Below, piece by piece: positions 1 through 8,581 of a stretch of DNA of 35,284 bases. The notes beneath the pieces were generated by a model. The model did no database searches. It was not told the DNA's origin and was given only the letters and a program-made list of their open reading frames with translations. The DNA lies in NCBI GenBank assembly GCA_943329075.2, contig CALQCM020000047.1, positions 1-35,284 on the forward strand, in the 5' to 3' direction. The DNA is from Chitinophaga pinensis (GTDB lineage: Bacteria > Pseudomonadota > Gammaproteobacteria > Burkholderiales > SG8-41). Position 1 is the first letter of the stretch. Each line of letters begins with the position of its first letter. A program made the translations under genes and the position numbers.

Positions 1-918
1 CGGTGCTTCTCGCAGGCGGGGCGCCTGCGCCACGAAGAGCAAGGCCACCGCGCGAGTCCGCTTTTGTAGCGCAGGCGACTCGCCTGCATCAACAGCGCTC
101 GACAAACCGTTGGCGCAGCCAGGGGTCACGGGTTTACTACAGAGTGCCAATCTCTACAAACTGACACGGTGCTTCTCGCAGGCGGGGCGCCTGCGCCACG
201 AAGAGCAAGGCCACCGCGCAAGTTCGCTTTTGTAGCGCAGGCGACTCGCCTGCATCAACAGCGCCCGACAAACCGTTGGCGCATTCAGGCATCGTTCGTT
301 CACTGCAGAGCGCCTATCGCTACAAACTGACACGGTGCTTCTCGCAGGCGGGGCGCCTGCGCCACGAAGAGCAAGGCCGCCGCGCGAGTTCGCTTTTGTG
401 GCGCAGGCGACTCGCCTGCGTCAACAGCGCCCGAAAAACAGTCGGCGCAGCCAGGCATCACGGGTTCACTACAGAGCACCTATCTCTACCAACTGACGCG
501 GTGCTTCTCGCAGGCGGGGCGCCTGCGCTACGAAGGGCTGGGCCGCCGCTCCCGTTCGCTTTTGTAGCGCAGGCGACTCGCCTGCATCAACAGCGCCAGA
601 CAAACCGTTGGCCCAGCCAGGCATCGCGGGTTCACTACAGAGCGCCGATCTCTACAAACTGACGCGGCGCTTCTCGCAGGCGGGGCGCCTGCGCCACGAA
701 GGGCAAGGCCGCCGCTCCCGTTCGCTTTTGTGGCGCAGGCGACTCGCCTGCGTCAACAGCGCCCGACAAACCGTCGGCCCAGCCAGGCATCGCGGGTTCA
801 CTGCAGAGTGCCTATCTCTACAAACTGACTCAGCGCTTCTTGCAGGCGGGGCGCCTGCGCTACGAAGGGCAAGGCCGCCGCTCCCGTTCGCTTTTGTGGC
901 GCAGGCGACTCGCCTGCG
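1..918. repeat. Tandem array of 166-bp units, each with two REP-like hairpins
   Basis: Near-identical units begin at 1, 167, 333, 499, 665 and 831, so the period is exactly 166 bp. The last unit is partial and diverges at about 919. The array runs off the left edge, so its copy number is unknown. Each unit carries two short hairpins with the same 7-bp stem, GCAGGCG/CGCCTGC. In the first unit they are at 12-28 (loop GGG) and 71-87 (loop ACT). Their flanks are in inverted orientation (TTCGTGGC on one strand, TTTTGTAGC on the other), as in a REPIN. In the last unit the second hairpin is extended to a nearly complete palindrome ending GCTACAA. The period is not a multiple of three, so reading frames do not persist and the open frames here are not genes. 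The array ends just beyond the stop codon of the gene at 944. Confidence 0.93.
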
Positions 919-943
919 CTACAAGATCGACAGCCTGCGCTGA

Positions 944-1777
944 TCAATTCGTTACTCGTATCGCCTTCCACGCGGACGTATTCCTGCCTTTTGCCATGCC
1001 CGCCATGACGTCGCCGTCAACACGCCCCGTATATTCGACACCGTTGACGGTGAAACGGATCTCGGTGCCGTGCAGGCGCCCGTTCTCGAGCGGCAGGTTG
1101 ATGCCGTTGAATTCATAACTGCCGGACACGCGCTGAAAATCCTGTTCGAAGACGAGATCGCCATCGGGCGTGCGCCAACTGCCCGCGACCTGCGCCGGCA
1201 CCACATACAGAAAGACGATACAGAACGCCGCGCAGTCCTTGCGCACGGTCTCCGCAGCATCGGACGGCCAGCCCGGCACTTCATAGGTATTTGAAACGAT
1301 GCGCGAGCCGGGCTGCATGGCGAGGAACTTCGGCATCAGCTTGCGCAGATTGTCTGGTATCAAAAACAGGGCCAGCACGCTGGCCGGCGACACATCGGCC
1401 GCATACATGTCGCCCTGCACGAACTCGGCCCGTGCCGCCACACCCGCCGCCGCGGCAAGCCTGCGCGCGTGTTCGACAAGTTCGGGGTTGAATTCGACGC
1501 CGCGGGCGCGCGCGCCGCGCTTCGCCGCGCCGATCACGTTGCGGCCGTCGCCGGAGCCAAGATCGATGACAAAGTCCCCGGCGGTGACGCGCGCCATGTC
1601 GAGCATCTTCTCGACGATCACCTCGGGGCTCGGCACCCAGATCACATCCTTGCCGTCCTGGCCGACCCGCGGTTGGTACTGCGCCTCGGCCGCGCGCGCG
1701 GCCCCGTGTGCCGCGGCGACCACCAGACAGGCGGCGAACAAAACCCGCGGCAGTCGCTTCGATTCACATGCATTCAT
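944..1777 (-). CDS. Exported class I SAM-dependent methyltransferase-like protein
   Basis: The 277-residue product begins with a likely Sec signal peptide (basic start, hydrophobic residues about 11-27, cleavage near ARA-AEA). A Rossmann-type methyltransferase core follows. Motif I is VIDLGSGDGRN at about 70-80, and the acidic strand-2 end is GVEFNPELVEHAR near 92-104. The C-terminal 80 or so residues are a separate, probably beta-rich segment after the MTase core. The ATG at 1777 was chosen over an in-frame start at 1879 because it puts the signal peptide at the N-terminus. The substrate is unknown, and export of a SAM-dependent enzyme is odd because SAM is cytoplasmic. The hydrophobic start could instead be a membrane anchor. 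The gene stands alone, divergent from the GFA gene at 1882, and ends next to the 166-bp repeat array. Confidence 0.8.
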   Translation of the reverse strand: MNACESKRLPRVLFAACLVVAAAHGAARAAEAQYQPRVGQDGKDVIWVPSPEVIVEKMLDMARVTAGDFVIDLGSGDGRNVIGAAKRGARARGVEFNPELVEHARRLAAAAGVAARAEFVQGDMYAADVSPASVLALFLIPDNLRKLMPKFLAMQPGSRIVSNTYEVPGWPSDAAETVRKDCAAFCIVFLYVVPAQVAGSWRTPDGDLVFEQDFQRVSGSYEFNGINLPLENGRLHGTEIRFTVNGVEYTGRVDGDVMAGMAKGRNTSAWKAIRVTN

Positions 1778-1881
1778 GACTGATTGAAACCCCTCGCTGC
1801 GAAGACACGAAATATTAGCAAACCCGCGCCCGCTTCTGCAGCAATGGTATTCTTGTTTGCACTTTTCCCGGAGGAACAAAC

Positions 1882-2292
1882 ATGCACATCGACGGCGGAT
1901 GCCACTGTGGATACATCAAATACGAAGCCGAGGTCGATCCCGAATCGGTCGGCGTCTGTCATTGCACCGATTGCCAGACGCTCACCGGCACCGCCTATCG
2001 CACCACCGTGCAATCGCTGAAAGGCGCGTTCAAGCTGCTGTGCGGCGAACCGAAAATCTACATCAAGACCGCCGAGAGCGGCAACCAGCGCGCGCACGGT
2101 TTCTGCCCACAGTGCGGCACGCCACTGTTTGCCACCACCGTCGGTACTCCCGACATCTACGGCATCCGTGTCGGCACCGCGCGCCAGCGGCGCGAACTGC
2201 CGCCGCAGCGCCAGGGCTGGTGCCGTTCGGCGCAGGCGTGGTCGATGAACATCGACGCGCTGCCGCAGAGCGCGATGCAGCGCCCGCGCTGA
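1882..2292 (+). CDS. GFA family (CENP-V/GFA domain) zinc protein
   Basis: This 136-residue protein has the cysteine pattern of the GFA (glutathione-dependent formaldehyde-activating enzyme-like) family. C7-x-C9 (GCHCG), C26-x-C28-x2-C31 (VCHCTDC) and C75-x2-C78 (FCPQCGT) would bind one structural and one catalytic-site zinc. Length and motif spacing are normal for the family. A good ribosome binding site (GGAGG) sits about 8 nt upstream of the ATG. Most family members have no proven substrate, so formaldehyde or glutathione chemistry should not be assumed. The gene is divergent from the exported methyltransferase-like gene, and the two share a roughly 100-bp promoter region. Confidence 0.88.
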   Translation: MHIDGGCHCGYIKYEAEVDPESVGVCHCTDCQTLTGTAYRTTVQSLKGAFKLLCGEPKIYIKTAESGNQRAHGFCPQCGTPLFATTVGTPDIYGIRVGTARQRRELPPQRQGWCRSAQAWSMNIDALPQSAMQRPR

Positions 2293-2457
2293 AGCCACAC
2301 GCACGCGGCGCGCGCGACCGGCGCGCCACCGCGTGCTAACATCACGGCAATCCTGAACGGCGCGCCCGCTGCGGCGCAAGTCTGTCGCGGCTAGCGTTTC
2401 CGCCGGCAACCGCCAGAAGCCGGCGCGATCTCCTGACGGCTACAACCTTGCCGCGCA

Positions 2458-3645
2458 ATGTCGCGGCGCAACCGCGTCCTAGAAAGCAGCATGGCCCTCT
2501 ACATCATCGTTGCGATGACCTTCCTGGCCCACGTCGGCTTCGCGGGCAGTCGCGTGCTGGTCGCGCTGTTCGCGGTCGATCAGGGCGCCACCCCGTTCAT
2601 CGTCGGTACCGTGATATCGCTGTACGCGGCGGTTCCCATCGTGCTGGCGCTGCCGGCCGGCCGCATGACCGACCGCCTCGGTTACCAAATTCCGATTCTG
2701 TTCGGCACCTGCGGCATCTGCATCGCGTTGTTGATGGTCTGGGTCTGGCCGACCATGACGACGCTGTATTTCACCGCCACGCTGCTCGGCATTTCATTCA
2801 TGGCGTTCCAGATCGCCACGCAGACGCTGGTCGGCGCGATGTCGGCACCGGAACGCCGTGCCAACAATTTCAATCTCATCAGTCTGGGCTTCGCCTTGGC
2901 CAACTTCATCGGCCCGCTGCTTGCCGGCATATTGATCGACCAGATCGGTCACGGCCGCACGTTTTTTGCGCTCGCCATGCCGCTGGTGCCAGCCATTATC
3001 ATTGCAGCACTGGGTTCACGCTGGATACCAGACGTGCATACCAAATCGCAACAACCAAGCAGCGGTTCGCGCGACCTGCTGAAGATCAAGCCACTGCGCA
3101 ACGCGATGATCGCCAGCGCCATCGTTTCCTCGGCCTGGGACCTGTATCAGTTCTTCATGCCGATCTACGGCCGCGCGCACGGGTTGTCGGCCACTGAAAT
3201 CGGTTTCATCCTGAGCGCCTTCGCCACTTCGATCATCATGGTGCGCCTCGTGCTGCCACTCGGCCTCAAGCGCGCCAGCGCCGCCGAATTGCTGACCTAC
3301 GCGATGTTCGTCGCCTGCGCGGGGTACTGCCTGTTCCCGCTGTTTCACACGGTGTGGACGCTGGCCATCGCCTCATTCATTCTCGGCATCGGTTGCGGCT
3401 GCGGCCAGCCGCTGTCACTGACGCTGGTCTACAACGCCTCGCCGCCCGGGCGCACCGGCGAATCGGCCGGCTTGCGTATCACCGCCAATCAAACTATGCA
3501 CTTTATTGTGCCGCTGTTGTTCGGTGCGCTCGGCTCGGTGGCCGGCATGGCGGCGGTGTTTTTCACCAACGCTGGATTGCTGGCGATCGGCGGCGGGTTC
3601 AGCCAGCGCAATCACGCCACGGGCAAAACGCAGCCGCCTTCCTGA
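2458..3645 (+). CDS. MFS transporter
   Basis: This hydrophobic 395-residue protein has the alternating transmembrane pattern of a 12-helix major facilitator. The loop between helices 2 and 3 carries a motif A-like sequence (GRMTDRLGYQ), and a Gly-rich helix, GIGCGCGQPL, lies in the second half. It is expected in the inner membrane as a proton-coupled importer or exporter. The substrate cannot be read from the sequence. The first transmembrane helix begins about residue 13, so an ATG at 2491 is an equally good start; neither has a clear ribosome binding site. The stop is only 13 bp from the stop of the convergent gene at 3659. Confidence 0.87.
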   Translation: MSRRNRVLESSMALYIIVAMTFLAHVGFAGSRVLVALFAVDQGATPFIVGTVISLYAAVPIVLALPAGRMTDRLGYQIPILFGTCGICIALLMVWVWPTMTTLYFTATLLGISFMAFQIATQTLVGAMSAPERRANNFNLISLGFALANFIGPLLAGILIDQIGHGRTFFALAMPLVPAIIIAALGSRWIPDVHTKSQQPSSGSRDLLKIKPLRNAMIASAIVSSAWDLYQFFMPIYGRAHGLSATEIGFILSAFATSIIMVRLVLPLGLKRASAAELLTYAMFVACAGYCLFPLFHTVWTLAIASFILGIGCGCGQPLSLTLVYNASPPGRTGESAGLRITANQTMHFIVPLLFGALGSVAGMAAVFFTNAGLLAIGGGFSQRNHATGKTQPPS

Positions 3646-3658
3646 AGAAAAAGGCGCG

Positions 3659-4396
3659 CTATTTTTTCGCCGCGCCGCCGCACAGCTTCAGATTAGTGCG
3701 CGCAGCCTTGACTACCGGCAGCCAGTTAGTTGCATCGGTCGGCGGGAGATTGTCCTCTATCTGCTTGTCGCTTATCGCCGCGTCTTCTGCCAGCGGTTCG
3801 AGTGTGCGCAAGCAGGCGGCGGCATCGCCGCTGCGCAACTGCACGAGCGCAAGATCGTTGCGCATCCAGCCGATCTCCAGCCAATCGAGCGTTTTGGCAC
3901 AGCCATTGAATGCAGGTTCTATTTTCGCGCGTGCCGCCGCGTAGTTCTTGCGGTCATAGAGCCTCTTGAATTCGTCGCGCGTGCGCTTGATTTCGTCCGG
4001 CGCGCAGCCGGCCGCCGGCGTCAGATAGCGGCCCTCGAACATCGCACGCGCGCCGCAATAATAACGGCAGACACCCTCATCAACGCTGCCAACCTCGATG
4101 CCGTCGATTGCTCCAGAAAATGTCACGACACAGGGTTTGTCTTTTTCAAAACCTTCGAGCACGGCCCGGCCGTTGCGAATTGCACCCTCGAGCGAGCAGG
4201 AATGCGCGTTGCCGCCCATCGCTGCGATAGCGAATTTCAGCGCGCCGCTTTTGTCGGGGTTGATTTTCAGCGTGCCCCAACCGCGCTCGGTCACGTAATT
4301 GCCGGGCTGCAGCGGCGGTTCAGCAGCCTGCACGAACAGCGATACCGACAACATGACCACCGGAATCAAACACTCAATGCGCCGCTTCCTGTTCAA
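3659..4396 (-). CDS. Small exported protein of unknown function
   Basis: The function is not recognised. The 245-residue product starts with a typical signal peptide: basic MNRKRR, a hydrophobic stretch to about residue 22, and cleavage near VQA-AE. The mature part has several cysteines that could form disulfides, including CSLE, CVVTF, CRYYCG, GCAPDE, GCAKT, ACLRT and LCGG. A helical second half with regularly placed Ala/Leu (about 140-230) resembles tetratricopeptide-like hairpins, but I see no firm repeat. The start is a TTG that overlaps the stop of the upstream dehydrogenase gene (TTGA), so translation is probably coupled. It is the last gene of the operon that begins at 9576. Confidence 0.75.
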   Translation of the reverse strand: MNRKRRIECLIPVVMLSVSLFVQAAEPPLQPGNYVTERGWGTLKINPDKSGALKFAIAAMGGNAHSCSLEGAIRNGRAVLEGFEKDKPCVVTFSGAIDGIEVGSVDEGVCRYYCGARAMFEGRYLTPAAGCAPDEIKRTRDEFKRLYDRKNYAAARAKIEPAFNGCAKTLDWLEIGWMRNDLALVQLRSGDAAACLRTLEPLAEDAAISDKQIEDNLPPTDATNWLPVVKAARTNLKLCGGAAKK

Positions 4397-5403
4397 GCTT
4401 TTCCCTGCGACAGTTTCTGCAATTGTTCCCAGAGTTCTTCAGCCACGTTCACATTGCCGCCGGCGCCTGCCGCCAGCGCATGCCTGCGGTCGCCGGGCAA
4501 ACGCACACCTTCATCGGCCAAGATGGCGGAGACCAGCGTTTCGACGCGTTCGAAATAGACTTCGCTGCCGGCCAGCGCGCCGGGATCGATGGCGATGAAG
4601 GATTGCCCCAGGCGCAGCGGCGGACCTTCGTTGGTATGCATCGAGGCGACTTCATGCGACAGCGCGGCACCGGTCAGCGCGCAGCAGATCAGTTCGACGG
4701 CGAGTGCCAGCATCGTTCCTTTCAGTCCGCCCACCGCATAAAGACTGCCGCCCACGAGAATTTTTTGCGCATCGTTGGTCGGCTGGCCGTCTTTGTCCAT
4801 GCCCCAGCCATCCGGGATCGGTTTGCCTTCCTTCACATTCAGCATAATCTGGCCGCGCGTGACCTGCGTCAGCGACAAGTCGACTACGATCGGCGGCGCG
4901 TTCTTGCGGCCGAAAATCGCCGCCACCGGATTGGTGCCGAAGATCGCGCGTGTGCCGCCCCACGACATGATGGCGGACGAGGCGTTGCTGAAGGCGAGGC
5001 CGACCATGCCGGCCGCCGCCACCGGTTCCAGCAGGATGCCGAGCGCGCCGCAATGATGGCTGTTGGTCACACCTGCAAAGCCCATGCCCTGCGTGCGCGC
5101 CCGCGCCACCGCCTGTGCGACAGCCATTTCGCAAGCTTCGAAACCGAGCCCGTTACCGGCATCGATCAGGCAGGCCGCGGGCTTTTCATTGACGATCTTC
5201 GGCACCGCCGCGCCGTTGGCGCGTTTGACGCCGAGGTGGCCGCAGTAACTCGCCACGCGCATCACGCCATGCGTCGGCAGACCCTGCACATCGGCGGCAA
5301 CCAGATATTTGGCAGTGGTGCGCGCCATGTGGTCAGAGGCGCCGTGGGCTTTGAGTGCGCTGACGGCGAGTTCGGTAAGTTCGTGAATTGATTGAAGTGC
5401 CAT
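4393..5403 (-). CDS. Ldh2/malate-lactate dehydrogenase family NAD(P)-dependent oxidoreductase
   Basis: This 336-residue enzyme belongs to the Ldh family of malate/L-lactate/ureidoglycolate dehydrogenases, which is unrelated to classical LDH. Visible signatures are LPTHGVMRV near residues 42-50, NSHHCGALG near 114-122 with the conserved His pair, and FGTNPVAAIF followed by PPIVVDLSLTQVTRGQI in the central domain. It should reduce or oxidise a 2-keto/2-hydroxy acid with NAD(P)H in the cytoplasm. The exact substrate is undetermined. It lies in the same orientation as the SDR, Bug, CaiB and HMG-lyase genes, consistent with a carboxylate catabolic operon. A 160-bp hairpin-rich gap separates it from the SDR gene, so expression may differ across that point. 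Confidence 0.88.
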   Translation of the reverse strand: MALQSIHELTELAVSALKAHGASDHMARTTAKYLVAADVQGLPTHGVMRVASYCGHLGVKRANGAAVPKIVNEKPAACLIDAGNGLGFEACEMAVAQAVARARTQGMGFAGVTNSHHCGALGILLEPVAAAGMVGLAFSNASSAIMSWGGTRAIFGTNPVAAIFGRKNAPPIVVDLSLTQVTRGQIMLNVKEGKPIPDGWGMDKDGQPTNDAQKILVGGSLYAVGGLKGTMLALAVELICCALTGAALSHEVASMHTNEGPPLRLGQSFIAIDPGALAGSEVYFERVETLVSAILADEGVRLPGDRRHALAAGAGGNVNVAEELWEQLQKLSQGKA

Positions 5404-5461
5404 AGGGTTTCAGAAGGTTTCAGAAACGAATCAGGTGAATTACCGCAATGGCCGATTTACA

Positions 5462-5546
5462 CGTCATACCCGCGAAAGCGGGTATCCAGCCTTTTGCACA
5501 AATGTAAAACATAAAGCCTGGACTCCCGCTTCCGCGGGAGCGACGA
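5462..5546. repeat. Paired inverted hairpins of the CGTCATNCCCGCG dispersed type
   Basis: Two hairpins in inverted orientation lie between two operon genes. The left is ATACCCGC, GAAA loop, GCGGGTAT (5466-5485). The right is CTCCCGC, TTCC loop, GCGGGAG (5523-5540). The outer flanks (CGTC...ATCCAG and CTGGA...GACG) also match each other in reverse complement. Sequences of this form are common dispersed intergenic repeats in proteobacteria. Here the element could act as an RNA-stability or attenuation structure between the SDR and the dehydrogenase. Confidence 0.8.
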
Positions 5547-5563
5547 GCAGCAATCAATCGTCG

Positions 5564-6358
5564 TTACAACATCGCGCGAATGATACCGCCGTCGACACGC
5601 TGCGCCGCGCCGTTGACCGCCGAGGCATTCGCCGAACAGAGAAAAACGATCTGGTCGGCGATTTCTTTTGGCGTGGCAAAACGCTGCAGCAGCGAGTTGT
5701 TCGCTTCCTGTTTGAAATAATCGGCAGTCATTTGCTCAACCGAAACGCCCGCACTTTTCGCCATCGTGTCCATGAACACATCAACCCCGTCGCTCCACGT
5801 CGCGCCGACCAGCGCGCTGTTGACCGTAACGCTGGTGCCTTTGGTCGATTCGGCGAGGCCACGCGCCACCGACACCATCGCCGCCTTGCTCATCGCGTAA
5901 TGCAGCATCACCGGATTGGGTTTTACGCTTTGTTCCGACGCAATGAAAACGATGCGGCCGCTGTTGCGCTCGAGCATGCCGGGCAAAAATGCCTTGCTCA
6001 TGCGCACTGCGCTCATCACATTCAACTGGAACATCGCATCCCAGTCGGCGTCTTCGAGTTCGGCCAGTGGTTTGACCTCGAAGTAACCGACATTGTTGAC
6101 CAGCACATCGAGTGTGCCGATTGAATGGACGGCGTCGACCACGGTGGCGGCACCTTCCGCCGTTGCCATATCGGCGGCCACCCCGAACACATCACCCGAC
6201 GCTTTCAAACGTTCGATCGCCGCCGCCACACGTGCCGGCGTGCGGCCGTTGATGACCACGCGCGCGCCTTCCGCGAGCAGGCCCTGCGCGATAGCGAAGC
6301 CGATACCGGCGGTCGAACCGGTGACCAATGCGAGTTTGCCTTTGAGTCCGAGATCCAT
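5564..6358 (-). CDS. SDR family oxidoreductase
   Basis: This 264-residue classical short-chain dehydrogenase/reductase has the TGSTAGIG cofactor loop at residues 13-20, NNVG at 88-91, and the catalytic Ser in the FIASEQS strand (about 141-144). Tyr154 and Lys158 lie in YAMSK. The C-terminal segment resembles other classical SDRs (ANASAVNGAAQRVDGGI). Residues INGRT after strand 2 suggest NADP(H) preference, but this is inference. It probably oxidises or reduces a hydroxy/keto intermediate of the acid handled by this operon. The Bug gene lies 20 bp upstream of it. Confidence 0.9.
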   Translation of the reverse strand: MDLGLKGKLALVTGSTAGIGFAIAQGLLAEGARVVINGRTPARVAAAIERLKASGDVFGVAADMATAEGAATVVDAVHSIGTLDVLVNNVGYFEVKPLAELEDADWDAMFQLNVMSAVRMSKAFLPGMLERNSGRIVFIASEQSVKPNPVMLHYAMSKAAMVSVARGLAESTKGTSVTVNSALVGATWSDGVDVFMDTMAKSAGVSVEQMTADYFKQEANNSLLQRFATPKEIADQIVFLCSANASAVNGAAQRVDGGIIRAML

Positions 6359-6378
6359 CTCAATCCACCTAATCCGAT

Positions 6379-7338
6379 CTAATCAACTTTAACGCCGGCA
6401 TCCTTCACTACCTTGGACCACTTCGGCACTTCCTTCTGCATAAAAGCGGCGAATTCTTCCGGCGTGTTGCCGACGATGTCACCGCCCTCGCCCTTGAAAC
6501 GTTCCTGCACATCGGGCTGCTTGAGGATGCGCACGATATCCGTATGCAATTTCGCCACGATCTCTTTTGGCACGCCGGCCGGCGTTAATACGCCATACCA
6601 ATTCACCGCCTCGTAATCCTTGACGCCGCTCTCGGCGATGGTAGGCACTGCCGGCAACGGCGCGAGGCGTTTGGCACTGGTGACGCCCAGCGCGCGCAGC
6701 TTGCCACCGTTGATCAGCGGCAACGCCGGCGGCATGCTGCTGCCGTAGATCACAATCTGGCCGCCGATCAATTCGGTGATCGCCAGCGAAGCGCCTTTGT
6801 ACGGAATATGCAACATGTCGATCTTCGCCATTGATTTGAGCATTTCCAGCGACAGGTGGCCGATGGTGCCGTTGCCCGGCGAACCGAAGGTCACCGCCCC
6901 CGGCTTGGTTTTGGCGTAAGCGATCAGCTCCTTCGCGTTTTTTGCCGGGAACGACGGATGCGAAACGATGACGATCGGCGTGGCGATGACCTGCGTGATC
7001 GGCTGCAGGTCTTTGATCGAATCGTAGGGCAACTTGGCGTAGAGCCCGGGCGCAACGGCAATGTTCGACGCCTGCCCGAGCACGATGGTGTAACCGTCAG
7101 CCGGCGTTTTCGCGGCAATGCCCAACCCCAGCGTGCCGCCGGAACCCGGACGGTTGTCGGCCACCACCTGCACGCCCCAGAGTTTTGACAGTTCCGCCGA
7201 AATAACGCGCGATATGAGATCCGTGCCGCCGCCCGGCGGGAACGGCACCACCCAACGCACCGGTTTGTTGGGATACGTCTGCGCAACCGCGACGGTCGCG
7301 CACAACATCAACACAGCAGCGAACGTTTTTTTCATCAT
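6379..7338 (-). CDS. Bug/TctC family periplasmic solute-binding protein
   Basis: This 319-residue protein has a signal peptide (MMKKTFAAVL start, cleavage near AVA-Q) followed by the hallmark Bug/TctC features. These are YPNKPVRWVVPFPPGG, a two-lobed fold signature with DNRPGSGG, ADGYTI, and the lobe-closure region FGSPGNGTIGHLS. Bug proteins bind carboxylates in the periplasm, usually for a TctA/TctB permease. No permease genes are present here, so it is an orphan. It lies between the SDR and the CaiB-type CoA-transferase (21 bp away), which suggests that its ligand is the acid catabolised by the operon. Confidence 0.93.
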   Translation of the reverse strand: MMKKTFAAVLMLCATVAVAQTYPNKPVRWVVPFPPGGGTDLISRVISAELSKLWGVQVVADNRPGSGGTLGLGIAAKTPADGYTIVLGQASNIAVAPGLYAKLPYDSIKDLQPITQVIATPIVIVSHPSFPAKNAKELIAYAKTKPGAVTFGSPGNGTIGHLSLEMLKSMAKIDMLHIPYKGASLAITELIGGQIVIYGSSMPPALPLINGGKLRALGVTSAKRLAPLPAVPTIAESGVKDYEAVNWYGVLTPAGVPKEIVAKLHTDIVRILKQPDVQERFKGEGGDIVGNTPEEFAAFMQKEVPKWSKVVKDAGVKVD

Positions 7339-7359
7339 CGTCTCCGGTTTACGTCGGAA

Positions 7360-8553
7360 TTACTGCGCGGCGCGCGCCACGCCATCGGCAATCAGTTTGT
7401 CGATCGCCGGCGCTGTGTAGCCGAGATCCGACAATAACTCGCGTGTGTGCTGCCCGACCTGCGGCAGATCAATGCGCGTGCCAAGCCGGTGGCCGCCGAC
7501 TTCGATCGGCAGTGCCGGCACCTGGGTCTTGATGCCGTTCATCAGCGTAATATCGGTGAGGCCACCCGAGGCTTTTAGATGCGGATCGTCGAAGAGGTCT
7601 TCAGGTCTGGAAATCGGCGCAAACGGCAGGCCGAGTTTTTCGCAGCGGTCCATCAGTTCCTGCTTGCCCATCGTTTTGAAGATTGCAGTCAGCACCGGAA
7701 TCACGCGCGGCCGTTCGGTGACACGCATCGGATTGGTCTTCAGCGCCGGATCGTTCAACATTTCGCTAAGGCCGAAGGATTCGCAGAACACCTTCCACTG
7801 CGTATCGGTGACCACGCCGACGAAGACCTGCTCGCCTTCGGACGTCGTGAATGTGTCGTAGACCGCCCAGGCGCGCACGCGGTCGGGCATGGGCACCACC
7901 GGTGTGCCCGTCATGAAACCTTCGAGCATGTGCTGCGCCATCAGAAAAACATTGTTCTCGAACAAGCCGCTTTGCACATACTGGCCTTCGCCCGTGGCTT
8001 TGCGCTGAATGATTGCGGCGAGTATCGCAATCGCGCCGAACATGCCGCCCATGATGTCGTTGACCGAGGCACCAGCGCGGATCGGTTTGCCCTTGCCGCC
8101 GGTCATATAGGCGAGCCCGCCCATCATCTGCACCACTTCGTCGAGCGCGGTGCGGTGCTCATAGGGCCCGGGCAGAAAACCCTTGTGCGAGCAATAGATG
8201 ATGTCGGTTTTCAGCTTCTTCACCGCTGCGTAGCCGAAACCGAGTTTCTCCATGGCGCCCGGGCGGAAGTTCTCGCTCACGACATCGGCGGTGGCAATCA
8301 GCTTCAGCACGATCTCGCGGCCCCCCGCCGATTTCAAATCGACGGCGAGACTTTTCTTGTTACGGTTGTAGGTCGGAAAGAATCCCGCGCCTGAGGCGGG
8401 GAGGTGGCGCGTGTGGTCGCCGGCTAGCGGTTCGATCTTGATCACGTCGGCGCCGAGATCGGCGAGCACAAGGCCGCAGGTCGGCCCCATCACCATGTGC
8501 ACGAATTCGACGACGCGGATGCCGGCAAGCGGCAGTTTTTGTTCTTGCTTCAT
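7360..8553 (-). CDS. CaiB/BaiF family class III CoA-transferase
   Basis: The 397-residue product matches the class III CoA-transferase family (formyl-CoA transferase/CaiB/BaiF). Visible features are the N-terminal LAGIRVVEFVHMVMGP, the CoA-binding region LADLGADVIKIE, NRNKKSLAVDLK, and SENFRPGAMEKLGFG. ASVNDIMGG contains the expected catalytic Asp that forms the acyl-aspartyl intermediate. It would move CoA from a donor such as succinyl-CoA to a carboxylic acid in the cytoplasm. The ATG at 8553, preceded by GAGG at suitable spacing, was preferred to an adjacent in-frame TTG. The lyase gene immediately upstream suggests an activate-then-cleave pathway. Confidence 0.92.
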   Translation of the reverse strand: MKQEQKLPLAGIRVVEFVHMVMGPTCGLVLADLGADVIKIEPLAGDHTRHLPASGAGFFPTYNRNKKSLAVDLKSAGGREIVLKLIATADVVSENFRPGAMEKLGFGYAAVKKLKTDIIYCSHKGFLPGPYEHRTALDEVVQMMGGLAYMTGGKGKPIRAGASVNDIMGGMFGAIAILAAIIQRKATGEGQYVQSGLFENNVFLMAQHMLEGFMTGTPVVPMPDRVRAWAVYDTFTTSEGEQVFVGVVTDTQWKVFCESFGLSEMLNDPALKTNPMRVTERPRVIPVLTAIFKTMGKQELMDRCEKLGLPFAPISRPEDLFDDPHLKASGGLTDITLMNGIKTQVPALPIEVGGHRLGTRIDLPQVGQHTRELLSDLGYTAPAIDKLIADGVARAAQ

Positions 8554-8581
8554 CAATACCTCATCAATGCAAATGCGATTC

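Noticed and set aside
1..918. CRISPR array
   Set aside because: The whole 166-bp unit is conserved, with no unique spacers and no short 23-50 bp repeat. There are no cas genes nearby.
276..1118. Overlapping plus-strand frames in the repeat array
   Set aside because: They read through 166-bp repeat units whose length is not a multiple of three, so each frame sees different text. The products are low-complexity repeats of hairpin DNA.
3506..5391. Long plus-strand frames opposite the exported protein and Ldh2 genes
   Set aside because: They are antisense to genes with recognisable families and signal peptides, and their translations show no conserved motif.
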